Source: Pseudarthrobacter sp. ATCC 49987 (lineage in GTDB: Bacteria > Actinomycetota > Actinomycetes > Actinomycetales > Micrococcaceae). Taken from it: a DNA stretch of 64,000 nucleotides. This document shows positions 7,528 through 14,722 of the stretch, in pieces. The position numbers and the translations under genes are program-made. Location: positions 3,534,001 through 3,598,000 of the forward strand of contig NZ_JAABNS010000001.1 of assembly GCF_009928425.1 (NCBI RefSeq). Reading direction: 5' to 3'. Position 1 is the first letter of the stretch, and each line of letters starts with the position of its first letter. Under the pieces are notes generated by a model. That model was not told where the DNA came from and did not search any database. It saw only the letters and a program-made list of their open reading frames with translations.

Positions 7528-8601
7528 ATGCCTACCCAACAACCGGCTTCCGAATCTTCGCTGCCGGTGCCGGCGGGCGCCGTTCCGTCAAACGAGCTGA
7601 TCTGGACCGGGTGCTACACCGCGGACGGCGGCGGCCGCGGTGCCGGAATCGGGGCGCTGCGTGCCGGCGCCAACGGGACGCTGCGCTGGCTGGGGGTCGC
7701 CGCCGCGGCAGACTCGCCGTCGTTCCTCGCCGTGCATCCCTCCCTTGATGTGGTCTACGCCGTGGGCGAGGCGGCGCGGACCGTCCGGGCGTACCGCCGG
7801 TCCGGCGACTTCGGCCTGGAACCCGCCGGCCCGGGCTGGCCGGCCGGCGACGCCGCCTGCCACGTCGCCGTCGACCCGCAGGGCCGTTTCCTCGTGGTGG
7901 CCTGTTGGGGCGACGGCCAGGTCGCGCTCTATGAACTGGATGACGGCGGCGGCATCTCGGCACGGTTCCCGGCCGCCGCATCGATAGTCCCCGGGCGTCC
8001 CAGCCGCGCCCACGCCAGCCTGATGCTCGATGATGGCAGGGTGATGACCACCGACCTCGGGCACGACCTCCTGCGGGTTTGGGACTACGTGCCCTCGCAG
8101 GGCCTTCGGCTGGACCACGAAGTGGCCCTCCCGCGGGACTGCGGCCCCCGGCATCTCGTCCAGCATCCGGGCGGCAGTGTGTTGGTGGTGACCGAATACT
8201 CGATAGATGTTGCCGTCGTGCAGCGGTCCCGGGAGCCGGGGACGTTCACCCTGACCGGAATTTTCCCGGCCACCAGCGGCGGCGCACGACCCGGCGACTC
8301 CGCGGCAGAGATTGCCCTCGCCGCGGACGGGAGGCACGCCTACATCGGCGTGCGCGGCTCCAACCGGATCGGCGTGCTGGGGGTGGACCCGGGCGGCGCC
8401 CTCCAGCCCCTGGCCGACGTCCCCAGCGGGGGCAACTGGCCCCGGCATCACCTGGTCAGGCACGGCTGGCTGCATGTGGCGCACGAACGCTCCGGCGATG
8501 TCGTCACATACGCGCTGGATCCGGCGAGCGGACTCCCCGGCGCAGCCGCGGGCAGGGTGGAACTGGCCTCCCCCACTGCGCTGATCCCGGCGCGTCCCTG
8601 A
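7528..8601 (+). CDS. Lactonase-family seven-bladed beta-propeller protein
   Basis: A 357-residue protein of the 6-phosphogluconolactonase-like (YbhE/Pgl) propeller family. Repeated blade motifs are visible: FLAVHPSLDVVYAVGE, HVAVDPQGRFLVVACWGDG, LGHDLLRVWDY, and HAYIGVRGSNRIGVL with its following NWPRHHLV. No secretion signal is present. ATG at 7528 is preferred; an in-frame ATG at 7501 would add nine residues. Family members hydrolyse 6-phosphogluconolactone or unrelated lactones, but many are uncharacterised, so lactonase activity is only a family-level inference. Two 95-bp palindromic repeats follow directly, the first overlapping the stop codon. Confidence 0.8.
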   Translation: MPTQQPASESSLPVPAGAVPSNELIWTGCYTADGGGRGAGIGALRAGANGTLRWLGVAAAADSPSFLAVHPSLDVVYAVGEAARTVRAYRRSGDFGLEPAGPGWPAGDAACHVAVDPQGRFLVVACWGDGQVALYELDDGGGISARFPAAASIVPGRPSRAHASLMLDDGRVMTTDLGHDLLRVWDYVPSQGLRLDHEVALPRDCGPRHLVQHPGGSVLVVTEYSIDVAVVQRSREPGTFTLTGIFPATSGGARPGDSAAEIALAADGRHAYIGVRGSNRIGVLGVDPGGALQPLADVPSGGNWPRHHLVRHGWLHVAHERSGDVVTYALDPASGLPGAAAGRVELASPTALIPARP

Positions 8602-8690
8602 CCGCGGGACATGCCCAGTCCCTGCGCCCAGGACTGGGCATAACAGCACTATGTCCACCCCACAAAGAGGCAGGAGGGCATGTCCCGCGC
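8596..8690. repeat. 95-bp palindromic intergenic repeat, copy 1
   Basis: The outer ends are inverted (GCGGGACATGCCC near 8604 and GGGCATGTCCCGC near 8677). Inside the left half a second hairpin, CCCAGTCC...GGACTGGG, can form. The unit starts within the last codons of the lactonase-like gene. A nearly identical second unit follows 125 bp away. Confidence 0.8.
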
Positions 8691-8720
8691 AAGCTCCGGC
8701 AAACGGACGTGCGCAGCCAC

Positions 8721-8815
8721 CCCTGACCGCGGGACATGCCCAGTCCCTGCGCCCAGGACTGGGCATAACAGCACTATGTCCACGCCACGAAGCCGCAGGA
8801 GGGCATGTCCCGCGC
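8721..8815. repeat. 95-bp palindromic intergenic repeat, copy 2
   Basis: Same orientation and organisation as the unit at 8596-8690, with only a few substitutions in the middle. Even CCCTGACC, which in copy 1 contains the stop codon of the upstream gene, is repeated. The two units are separated by 30 bp of unrelated sequence. Confidence 0.8.
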
Positions 8816-8852
8816 GACAAGCCCGTCCGCGGCACCGACTGGCCGCCGTCCG

Positions 8853-9875
8853 TCAGCTTCCCGCGCCCGCCCACTCCAGAAGGCGGGCCAGGGGCCAGCT
8901 GGTGATGATCCGTTCCGCCGGCACGCCGTTGCGTTCGGCCCGCTCGGCGCCGTACTGCAGGAAATCGAGCTGGCCCGGGGCGTGGGCGTCGCTGTCGATG
9001 CTGAACACGCAGCCTGCGTCGAGGGCCAGTTCGATGAGGGCGCCGGGCGGGTCCTGGCGTTCGGGCCGGGCATTGATTTCGACGGCGACGTTGTGCTCCG
9101 CGCAGGCGGCGAAGACCTCTTTGGCGTTGAACTCCGACGCCGGCCGTATGCCCCGGTCCCCTTGAATGAGACGGCCCGTGCAATGGCCGAGCACGTTCGT
9201 GTGCGGGTCCGTGATCGCGCCAAGCATCCGCCGGGTCATGGTGCGCCTGTCCGCACGCAGCTTTGAGTGCACGCTGGCGACCACGATATCCAGCCGGTCC
9301 AACAACTCGGGGGTCTGGTCCAGGCTGCCGTCCTCGAGGATGTCGGCCTCGATGCCCCGCAGAAGGCGGAAGCCGCCGTCGCCGTCGCCGTTGATCCCCG
9401 CGACGATGTCGAGTTGCTCGGCCAGCCGCTCGGCACGGAGCCCGTTGGCGATCCTGAGGCTGGGCGAATGATCGGTCAGCGCGAGGTACTCGCGGCCCAG
9501 CAGTTTCGCGGCGCCCACCATGGCCTCGATCGGGGATCCGCCGTCGGACCAGTCGCTGTGGCTGTGCAGGTCGCCGCGGAGGGCGGCCAGCAGCGTATGC
9601 CCTCCCGGCACCAGGGGCTGGGCGCCCCGGCTTCGCAGTCCGTCGAGGTACTCCGGCACGCCGCCGTCGAGCGCTTCGCTGATGACCTGGAACGTCCGGT
9701 CGCCGATCCCTTTGGTCCTCCGGAGCCGGCCGTCCCCGGCCCGGGCTGCCAGTTCCTCCGCGCCGAGACCGGCGATGATTCCTGCGGCTTTCCGGAACGC
9801 CTGGATCTTGAAGGTCGGGGCAAGCTCGCGTTCGAGCCAGAAAGCGATCTCGTTCAGGGCATCGGCGGCATCCAT
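8853..9875 (-). CDS. PHP-domain phosphoesterase (PolX-C-terminal-like)
   Basis: A 340-residue protein starting at the ATG at 9875; a further upstream ATG at 9905 lacks family similarity. The N-terminus (about 1-80) resembles the helix-hairpin-helix part of DNA polymerase X (FKIQAFRKAAGIIA, TKGIGDRTFQVI). The rest is a PHP metal-dependent phosphoesterase with DLHSHSDWSDG at 102-112, LTDHS at 133-137, SVHSK, NVLGHCTGR, VEINARPER and SIDSDAH, which supply the trinuclear metal ligands. It is in effect the C-terminal half of a bacterial PolX without the polymerase domain. A DNA 3'-end processing role is inferred from that relationship. Confidence 0.85.
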   Translation of the reverse strand: MDAADALNEIAFWLERELAPTFKIQAFRKAAGIIAGLGAEELAARAGDGRLRRTKGIGDRTFQVISEALDGGVPEYLDGLRSRGAQPLVPGGHTLLAALRGDLHSHSDWSDGGSPIEAMVGAAKLLGREYLALTDHSPSLRIANGLRAERLAEQLDIVAGINGDGDGGFRLLRGIEADILEDGSLDQTPELLDRLDIVVASVHSKLRADRRTMTRRMLGAITDPHTNVLGHCTGRLIQGDRGIRPASEFNAKEVFAACAEHNVAVEINARPERQDPPGALIELALDAGCVFSIDSDAHAPGQLDFLQYGAERAERNGVPAERIITSWPLARLLEWAGAGS

Positions 9876-10055
9876 GGCACCATCTTGCACCCCGGACCAT
9901 CGCACGGGGACCCCCGGCGTCGCCCGGATGTCTCACCGCTTTGGGCAGCGGGCCAACGTTCTGAGAGACTTGTCCCGGCCGGGGCCTGATCCGGCGGGGA
10001 ACTATGCTGGCGGTCCTTGGGGAGGGCCTCTCCGGCAGCTGGGAAACTTCACGTT

Positions 10056-11228
10056 ATGGTGCTGCTCGACAGGTCAACGCTCATGGTGGTCTTCGCCCTG
10101 ATGACGCTCACGATGCTGGTCCTGTTCTACTTCGACACCTACCGCAAGAACCGGGCCCCCTTTGCCGGCTGGTGGTGCTGGGCTGTCGCCTCGTTCTTCC
10201 TGGCGGCCGTCTTCTACTTCATGGGCGAGGCCGAGGCGGTGGCCTGGGCCCCCAGCGTGGGAAATGGCGTGATGGTGCTTGGCTCCGGCTGCGTCTGGGC
10301 GGGAACCCGCTCGCTGGCCGGCCGGCGGATCCTGCCCTGGCTGTTGGGGATCCCTGCGATGGCGGCCTTCGCCGTCGACGCCTCCGTCCACTACTCCGAT
10401 AACGCCCGGATCGGCAGCATTGTGCTGTTGGCGCTGATGGGGACGGCGACCGGTCTCGCCTCCATGGAGCTGTGGCGCGAACGCGAAGACTCCTGGCATC
10501 GTGTCCGGTCCCTCGCCGTCGCTACTGCCGTCTGTGCCGTCTATTACCTAAGCCGGACGGTGGGGCTGGCTGTCCTGGGCCCGGCGGATCCGCTGTTCCA
10601 GGTGCTTTTCGGCACCGGCGTGTCCATGCTGATGGCCATGGTCCTGCTGGTGGTCGTTTCGTCCAGCATCACCTCGCTGAATTACGCCCGCCGGACCGAG
10701 AACCTGCAGGAGCTGGCCTACCATGATGGGCTGACCGGACTGCTGAACCGCGAGGAGTTCATGCGCCAGGCCCAGCGCAGGCTCCGGGCCAACCTCGCCG
10801 CCGGCGTCGACACCGTGATTGTTATGGCGGACCTGGACCGCTTCAAAGCCATCAACGACCGCTTCGGCCATGACGCGGGCGACGGCGTCATCCGCGCTTT
10901 CGCCCAGGCCTGCCGCCTGGCCGTGCGGGACGCTGATCTGGTGGGCCGCTACGGCGGTGAGGAATTTGCACTGCTGCTCGACGGCGTCGACGCCGCCGGG
11001 GGCGTCCGCATCGCCGACCGGATCAATGCCGCCCTGGCCGAGCACAGTTCCCTGCCCGCTGGCGCAGACTCGCCGACGGCGAGTTTCGGCGTCGTCGACG
11101 CCCACGACGGGAACGCGGGGCTCCAGCGGCTTCTCCGGGAAGCCGACCGGGCCCTGTATGACGCGAAAGCGGCCGGGCGCAACCAAGCGGTGATCGGGTT
11201 GACTGCCGCGGGCACCCAGCCAGGCTGA
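10056..11228 (+). CDS. Membrane GGDEF-domain diguanylate cyclase
   Basis: A 390-residue protein. The N-terminal 210 residues are mostly hydrophobic, giving about six to seven membrane segments beginning with STLMVVFALMTLTMLVLFYF. A C-terminal GGDEF domain starts at LAYHDGLTGLLNRE. The active site is intact (GGEEF, 300-304), and an RxxD inhibitory site (RDAD, 291-294) lies five residues before it. It should therefore make cyclic di-GMP with product feedback. ATG at 10056 fits the first membrane segment; an upstream in-frame ATG would add thirteen polar residues. No EAL domain is seen. The membrane part is probably the sensor, with unknown ligand. Confidence 0.88.
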   Translation: MVLLDRSTLMVVFALMTLTMLVLFYFDTYRKNRAPFAGWWCWAVASFFLAAVFYFMGEAEAVAWAPSVGNGVMVLGSGCVWAGTRSLAGRRILPWLLGIPAMAAFAVDASVHYSDNARIGSIVLLALMGTATGLASMELWREREDSWHRVRSLAVATAVCAVYYLSRTVGLAVLGPADPLFQVLFGTGVSMLMAMVLLVVVSSSITSLNYARRTENLQELAYHDGLTGLLNREEFMRQAQRRLRANLAAGVDTVIVMADLDRFKAINDRFGHDAGDGVIRAFAQACRLAVRDADLVGRYGGEEFALLLDGVDAAGGVRIADRINAALAEHSSLPAGADSPTASFGVVDAHDGNAGLQRLLREADRALYDAKAAGRNQAVIGLTAAGTQPG

Positions 11229-11248
11229 GCTGCCCGCGGCAGCACCGC

Positions 11249-12148
11249 TCAGGACGCGCGGGGAAGCTTCGCCGCGAGGTTCCCGGCAGCGGCGGCCGAG
11301 GGCCGCGCCGCGGGATCCATGGCGGTCAGGGCCGTCAGCAGCGACACCCACGCAGTGCCGAGCCCGGCGGGAATCAGGGGCTTGCGGAGGGTCCGCGCCA
11401 CCAGGGACTCCACCGGGGTGCCCGGAAACGCCTTGGCCCCCGTGAGGCACTCAAGCAGCACCAGCCCCAGGGAATAGATGTCGCCGGGAGCGCCGGGATG
11501 CCGGCCAGCGGCCTGTTCCGGGCTCATGTAGTGCACGGTGCCGGAGGAGTCGCCCGGCTCCAGTGTGGTTCCAGCCGGGGTGGCGATGCCGAAATCGGCG
11601 ATCCGGACCGCGGACCGCCGCAGTGCGCTGAGCAGAATATTGGCGGGTTTGATGTCCCGGTGGACCAGTCCGCGGGCATGGACGTGGGCAAGACCGGACA
11701 GCGCCGCGACCGCCCAGCGGGCAACTTCGCCGGCGTCGGCTGGGCCGCTGCGGATCCGCTCGGCGAGGCTGCCCCCATAAGCAAACTCCTCAACGAGGAA
11801 AGGGCGCCCGGCCCACGGGTCACCGGCCGGAACGACGCCTTCGGCAATGAAGGTGACGATCGCGGGATGGTCCAGCGAGGCCAGAACCCGCGCCTCGGCG
11901 TGGATCCGCTCCGCCTGCTGCGGCTCGGGGCCCTCGGCGACCTTAATGGCCACGGGCCGGCCGTCTGCCACATCCGTTCCGCGGAACACGGTGGCCGTGG
12001 CGCCACGGCCCAGCAGCTCGTGGACGAGGAAGCGGCCCCCGGGAGCGTCCGGGAGCGCCAACACTCTGGCATCGAGCCCGACGGCGGCAGGGACCGGCAG
12101 GGCGGCGGGCCGCTCCGCCAGGGCCACCGCGGAGTGCGGGGCGCTCAA
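11249..12148 (-). CDS. Soluble Ser/Thr protein kinase
   Basis: A 299-residue Hanks-type kinase. Present are a glycine-rich loop LLGRGATATVFRG, the lysine in VAIKVAEG, the catalytic loop HRDIKPANILL, the metal-binding DFGIA, the activation segment SGTVHYMSPEQ, and the C-lobe aspartate in GDIYSLGLVLLE. There is no membrane segment or PASTA domain, so it is cytoplasmic, unlike PknB. The start is taken as TTG at 12148, which overlaps the TGA of the upstream small gene (TTGA); longer readings only add a tail shadowing that gene. The pair is thus translationally coupled. Substrates are unknown; the upstream Cys-rich protein is a candidate partner. Confidence 0.82.
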   Translation of the reverse strand: MSAPHSAVALAERPAALPVPAAVGLDARVLALPDAPGGRFLVHELLGRGATATVFRGTDVADGRPVAIKVAEGPEPQQAERIHAEARVLASLDHPAIVTFIAEGVVPAGDPWAGRPFLVEEFAYGGSLAERIRSGPADAGEVARWAVAALSGLAHVHARGLVHRDIKPANILLSALRRSAVRIADFGIATPAGTTLEPGDSSGTVHYMSPEQAAGRHPGAPGDIYSLGLVLLECLTGAKAFPGTPVESLVARTLRKPLIPAGLGTAWVSLLTALTAMDPAARPSAAAAGNLAAKLPRAS

Positions 12149-12405
12149 CGGCTGAGCTCGGACACGATGCTGGACGTGTGCACGATTCCGTCCAGCTGGA
12201 AGCCGCACCCGCAGCGCCAGAGCGGCGGCAATTCCGCGGAGGCATCGGCCGGTGCAAAGGAGTAAACGGACCTGAGGGCGGGGGCCGGCGCCTTCCACTC
12301 CATCGGCATCCCGCAGTGGACCGGGGCGGCAAGGGCCTGCACGGGCGGAACGGCGGCCGGAGCCACGTCAGCCACGGCGCCGCCGGAGAAACGAATATCA
12401 GACAT
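12145..12405 (-). CDS. Small Cys-rich (possible zinc-ribbon) protein coupled to the kinase
   Basis: An 86-residue protein not assigned to a family. Two small Cys clusters are visible, PVHCGMPMEW and LWRCGCGFQLDG, each followed by an aromatic and hydrophobic strand. This is what a short zinc ribbon with one reduced knuckle would look like, but only three cysteines and one histidine are present. Its stop overlaps the kinase start by TTGA, so the two are made together. CTAG-type inverted repeats lie in its promoter. It may be an adaptor or substrate of the kinase (inference only). Confidence 0.65.
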   Translation of the reverse strand: MSDIRFSGGAVADVAPAAVPPVQALAAPVHCGMPMEWKAPAPALRSVYSFAPADASAELPPLWRCGCGFQLDGIVHTSSIVSELSR

Positions 12406-12424
12406 GGTTAGTAAGCATACATAT

Positions 12425-12445
12425 AACTAGTCAGCCTAGCTAGTT
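12425..12445. promoter_or_regulatory. Candidate MarR operator
   Basis: AACTAG and CTAGTT form an inverted repeat with a 9-bp spacer just upstream of the small Cys-rich gene and just downstream of the marR stop. CTAG half-sites also occur upstream of marR at 12974-12995. Confidence 0.45.
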
Positions 12446-12455
12446 GCTTCGGCGG

Positions 12456-12965
12456 CTATTCCACCGCGTGGTTGCGCGACTCCGCGATGGCCTCACTCAT
12501 CCGGCGGAGGAAGCTCACAACGATCCTCGCCTCGTCGGCACTGAGGCCTTCCGCGACGGCCATCATCCTGCGGTGCATGTCACCGAGAGTGGCCCGGACC
12601 TCCGCATCCGTCGCCACGGTGGGAACAATCACTAGCGACCGCCGGTCCGTGGGGTGGGGCTCGCGGCGGACATGGCCGCTGCCCACGAGCCGGTCGATCA
12701 GCGACGTGGTGGAGGCCGTGGTGATCCCCAAGACGCGGCTCAGGTCCTTGGGCCCCACCTGCTCGCCGTCGGCCTGGGTGCGCAGGAGGTACCGCAGGGC
12801 CAGCAGGTCCGTCTCGCCCATCCCCATCGAATCCCTCGTGGCCCGCCGCCGGGCGACTTCCACGTTGCGGTACTCGCGCAGCGCCTGCAGGACGGCGCCG
12901 GGCGGGTCGAGCCTGTCGTCGGGTCCGTACCAATACCCGGATCCGGTGGGGCTGTGCGCATTCAT
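12456..12965 (-). CDS. MarR-family transcriptional regulator
   Basis: A 169-residue winged-helix regulator. The core is visible: dimer helices around LDPPGAVLQALREYRNV, the helix-turn-helix GPKDLSRVLGITTASTTSLI, the wing HVRREPHPTDRRSLVIVPT, and C-terminal dimer helices. The DRR of the wing is the family hallmark. It lies upstream of, and in the same orientation as, the Cys-rich protein and kinase genes, 50 bp apart. Shared CTAG-containing inverted repeats on both sides suggest that it regulates itself and the kinase pair. The inducing ligand cannot be guessed. An IS element sits about 90 bp upstream of its start. Confidence 0.88.
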   Translation of the reverse strand: MNAHSPTGSGYWYGPDDRLDPPGAVLQALREYRNVEVARRRATRDSMGMGETDLLALRYLLRTQADGEQVGPKDLSRVLGITTASTTSLIDRLVGSGHVRREPHPTDRRSLVIVPTVATDAEVRATLGDMHRRMMAVAEGLSADEARIVVSFLRRMSEAIAESRNHAVE

Positions 12966-12973
12966 CCGGCAAT

Positions 12974-12995
12974 CCTAGCCGACCTGATTACTAGG
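12974..12995. promoter_or_regulatory. Candidate MarR autoregulatory site
   Basis: CCTAG and CTAGG face each other with 12 bp between them, right upstream of the marR ATG. The half-sites resemble those at 12425-12445. Confidence 0.35.
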
Positions 12996-13048
12996 CCATC
13001 GTAGGTTTTTTGGCCGCGGCGGGCGGGCCGGACAACGCTGGGCCGCCA

Positions 13049-13056
13049 TCCTGGAC
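13049..13056. repeat. Left target-site duplication of the IS
   Basis: TCCTGGAC directly abuts the left inverted repeat and is repeated exactly at 14342-14349 after the right one. Eight bases is a usual duplication length for IS256-family elements. Confidence 0.9.
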
Positions 13057-13082
13057 GGGTTAGCGGCCAAAATGTGTGTATG
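13057..13082. repeat. IS left inverted repeat
   Basis: 26 bp, an exact reverse complement of 14316-14341; it begins GGGTTAGCGGCCAAAA. Confidence 0.93.
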
Positions 13083-13124
13083 AGATTGGCTTGGTTGCCA
13101 GTGTTCGCGCGGGTTGTAGGGGTG

Positions 13125-13149
13125 TCCACATGCTTTGAAAGCATGTGGA
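13125..13149 (+). promoter_or_regulatory. Hairpin over the transposase start
   Basis: TCCACATGCTTT (13125-13136) and AAAGCATGTGGA (13138-13149) form a perfect 12-bp stem around a single central base. The proposed TTG start at 13135 is inside it. In mRNA this would hide the start codon and limit translation from read-through transcripts, a known strategy of IS elements. Confidence 0.7.
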
Positions 13150-14304
13150 GTGACGGTTCGATCAAATCAGCCCCGGTGTGGTGTATGTGCTCAGAAGCTT
13201 GTGAAGAACGGTTCGACCAGTGCCGGGCGGACGAGATGGCGGTGTAGGTCGTGTGGTGCTTCGAGTACTCAATCCCGGGTTGATGTCACGAAGAGGGCAG
13301 AGTTCACGGCCTTCATTTCCTGGATCACGGGGAAGCAGCGGCAAGGCGCCCACGCCGGCTCGGAGAGGACCTTCAGGCGCCGGAGTGCCTGGTGCTGGAA
13401 TGTCGCCCCGGCGGCCGCGCGGACCGGGGAAATACACCCGGTGATCATGCTCGATGGCACCTACTTCAACGGCTGGTGCGTCCTGGTCGCTTACACCGGC
13501 GAGCACGTCATCGCGTGGCAGTGGTGTGACCGGGAAAAGCACGCCTCGTGGGCTGCGCTTCTGCGGCAGATCCCGGCCCCGGCGGTGGCCGTCGTGGACG
13601 GCCACAAGGGCCTGGAGAGCGCCTTGAGGGAACACTGGCCGGAAACGAACGTTCAACGGTGCCTGTTCCATATCCGGCAGAACATCCGCACGCATCTGAC
13701 GATGCGTCCGAAGCTCGATGCCGGTAAGGAACTACTAGCCCTGGCCAAGGCACTCACCCACGTCACGGACCTTGACCAGGCCGCCGCCTGGTCCGGTGCG
13801 TTCGCTTCCTGGGAGGCCCGCTGGGAGAGCTTCCTCAAGCACCGGACCTACGCGAAGAAAACCGGCGCCAGGCCCTCACACATCGGACCGGCACAGACCT
13901 GGTGGTACACACATCTGGGCCTGCGCCGGGCACGGGGAAGCCTGGCCGCTGCCATCAAGGCAGGGCACCTCTTCACCTGGCTTACCAGCGCTACCGAAGG
14001 CCAGCAGATCGCCCGGACGACCAGCCCGCTGGAGGGAGGAATCAACGCAGGCCTCAAAGACCTTCTGCGGAACCACCGCGGCCTCAGCGAAGACCACGCC
14101 ACACGCGCCGTCGACTGGTACCTCTACCAGCACACTGAATCACCCCAGGACCCTTGGGACCTCGTGAAACCACACCACTGGCAACCCCAAAAGAAGGAGT
14201 CAAAGGAGGTGGAGGAGCCCATCCAACCGGCCCTCTACGACACAGCCTTCAGCTTCGAAGACGGCAACGGAATCCAGCAAGGATGGGGCGGAAGAAACCG
14301 GTGA
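13135..14304 (+). CDS. IS256-family (IS1249-like) transposase
   Basis: A 389-residue DDE transposase. An N-terminal zinc ribbon (CGVCAQKLVKNG and CRSCGASS) is followed by a helix-turn-helix region. The catalytic DDE fold has Asp in VIMLDGTYF, Asp in VAVVDGHKGLE, and the Glu in SPLEGGINAGLK. The C/H motif RCLFHIRQNI is also typical of the IS256/MULE superfamily. TTG at 13135 is the furthest upstream start, with AGGGGTG about 10 bp before it. The GTG at 13150 is an alternative that would move the start just beyond the hairpin. No frameshift or stop is seen, so the protein should be active. Confidence 0.88.
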   Translation: MKACGVTVRSNQPRCGVCAQKLVKNGSTSAGRTRWRCRSCGASSTQSRVDVTKRAEFTAFISWITGKQRQGAHAGSERTFRRRSAWCWNVAPAAARTGEIHPVIMLDGTYFNGWCVLVAYTGEHVIAWQWCDREKHASWAALLRQIPAPAVAVVDGHKGLESALREHWPETNVQRCLFHIRQNIRTHLTMRPKLDAGKELLALAKALTHVTDLDQAAAWSGAFASWEARWESFLKHRTYAKKTGARPSHIGPAQTWWYTHLGLRRARGSLAAAIKAGHLFTWLTSATEGQQIARTTSPLEGGINAGLKDLLRNHRGLSEDHATRAVDWYLYQHTESPQDPWDLVKPHHWQPQKKESKEVEEPIQPALYDTAFSFEDGNGIQQGWGGRNR

Positions 14305-14315
14305 CACGCCCAAGC

Positions 14316-14341
14316 CATACACACATTTTGGCCGCTAACCC
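14316..14341. repeat. IS right inverted repeat
   Basis: 26 bp ending GGCCGCTAACCC, perfectly complementary to the left end. Confidence 0.93.
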
Positions 14342-14349
14342 TCCTGGAC
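14342..14349. repeat. Right target-site duplication of the IS
   Basis: TCCTGGAC, identical to 13049-13056. Confidence 0.9.
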
Positions 14350-14386
14350 CGGTGAACGGGGTGGAAGCTGCCGGCATGGGAGGCGG

Positions 14387-14428
14387 TTAAAACAGAAGCA
14401 GGCCAGAGGCTTCATGCCTCCGGCCTGC
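14387..14428 (-). terminator. Terminator of the tRNA-Lys transcript
   Basis: Read leftward, GCAGGCC and GGAGGC pair with GCCTC and GGCCTGC around an ATGAA loop, followed by TTCTGTTTT. It lies 9 bp after the tRNA 3' end and would also shield it from the IS. Confidence 0.8.
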
Positions 14429-14436
14429 TCCCCGGG

Positions 14437-14509
14437 TGGGCCCTGTGGGGATCGAACCCACGACCCACGGATTAAAAGTCCGATGCTCTACCAACTGAGC
14501 TAAAGGCCC
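14437..14509 (-). tRNA. tRNA-Lys (anticodon TTT)
   Basis: A 73-nt tRNA on the minus strand. The acceptor GGGCCTT pairs with AGGGCCC (one G-U), the D-arm is GCTCAGTTGGTAGAGC, the anticodon loop is CTTTTAA with anticodon TTT, and the T-arm GTGGGTTCGATCCCCAC is intact. The discriminator is A. CCA is not encoded, as is common in actinobacteria. Confidence 0.97.
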
Positions 14510-14722
14510 CAGCTGAAGACCTCAAACGGCGGATAAATCCGCAGTTCAAGGGCTGATCAGCCCAGTCCATTTCTGAACGTTAATACTGTACCCCAGACCC
14601 GGGCGCATTTTGCGCACGGGGCAGGGACGCCGCCGTCGTGCGCCCTGGACGGCTGCGGTGCGGACCGGGGGCCAACGGTCCCCACGCTCGATTCCCCGAC
14701 AGCACTGGAGTAGCGTGGTGGC

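Larger units (their letters stand above)
13057..14341 (+). mobile_element. IS256-family (IS1249-like) insertion sequence, complete
   Basis: A 1285-bp element bounded by perfect 26-bp inverted repeats (13057-13082 and 14316-14341, outer end GGGTTAGCGGCC). It is flanked by an exact 8-bp duplication, TCCTGGAC. It carries one transposase gene filling most of the length. All parts are intact, which points to recent insertion into the gap between marR and tRNA-Lys. The assignment to the IS1249 group rests on the transposase and on ends containing TTAGCGGCCAAAATG. Confidence 0.93.
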
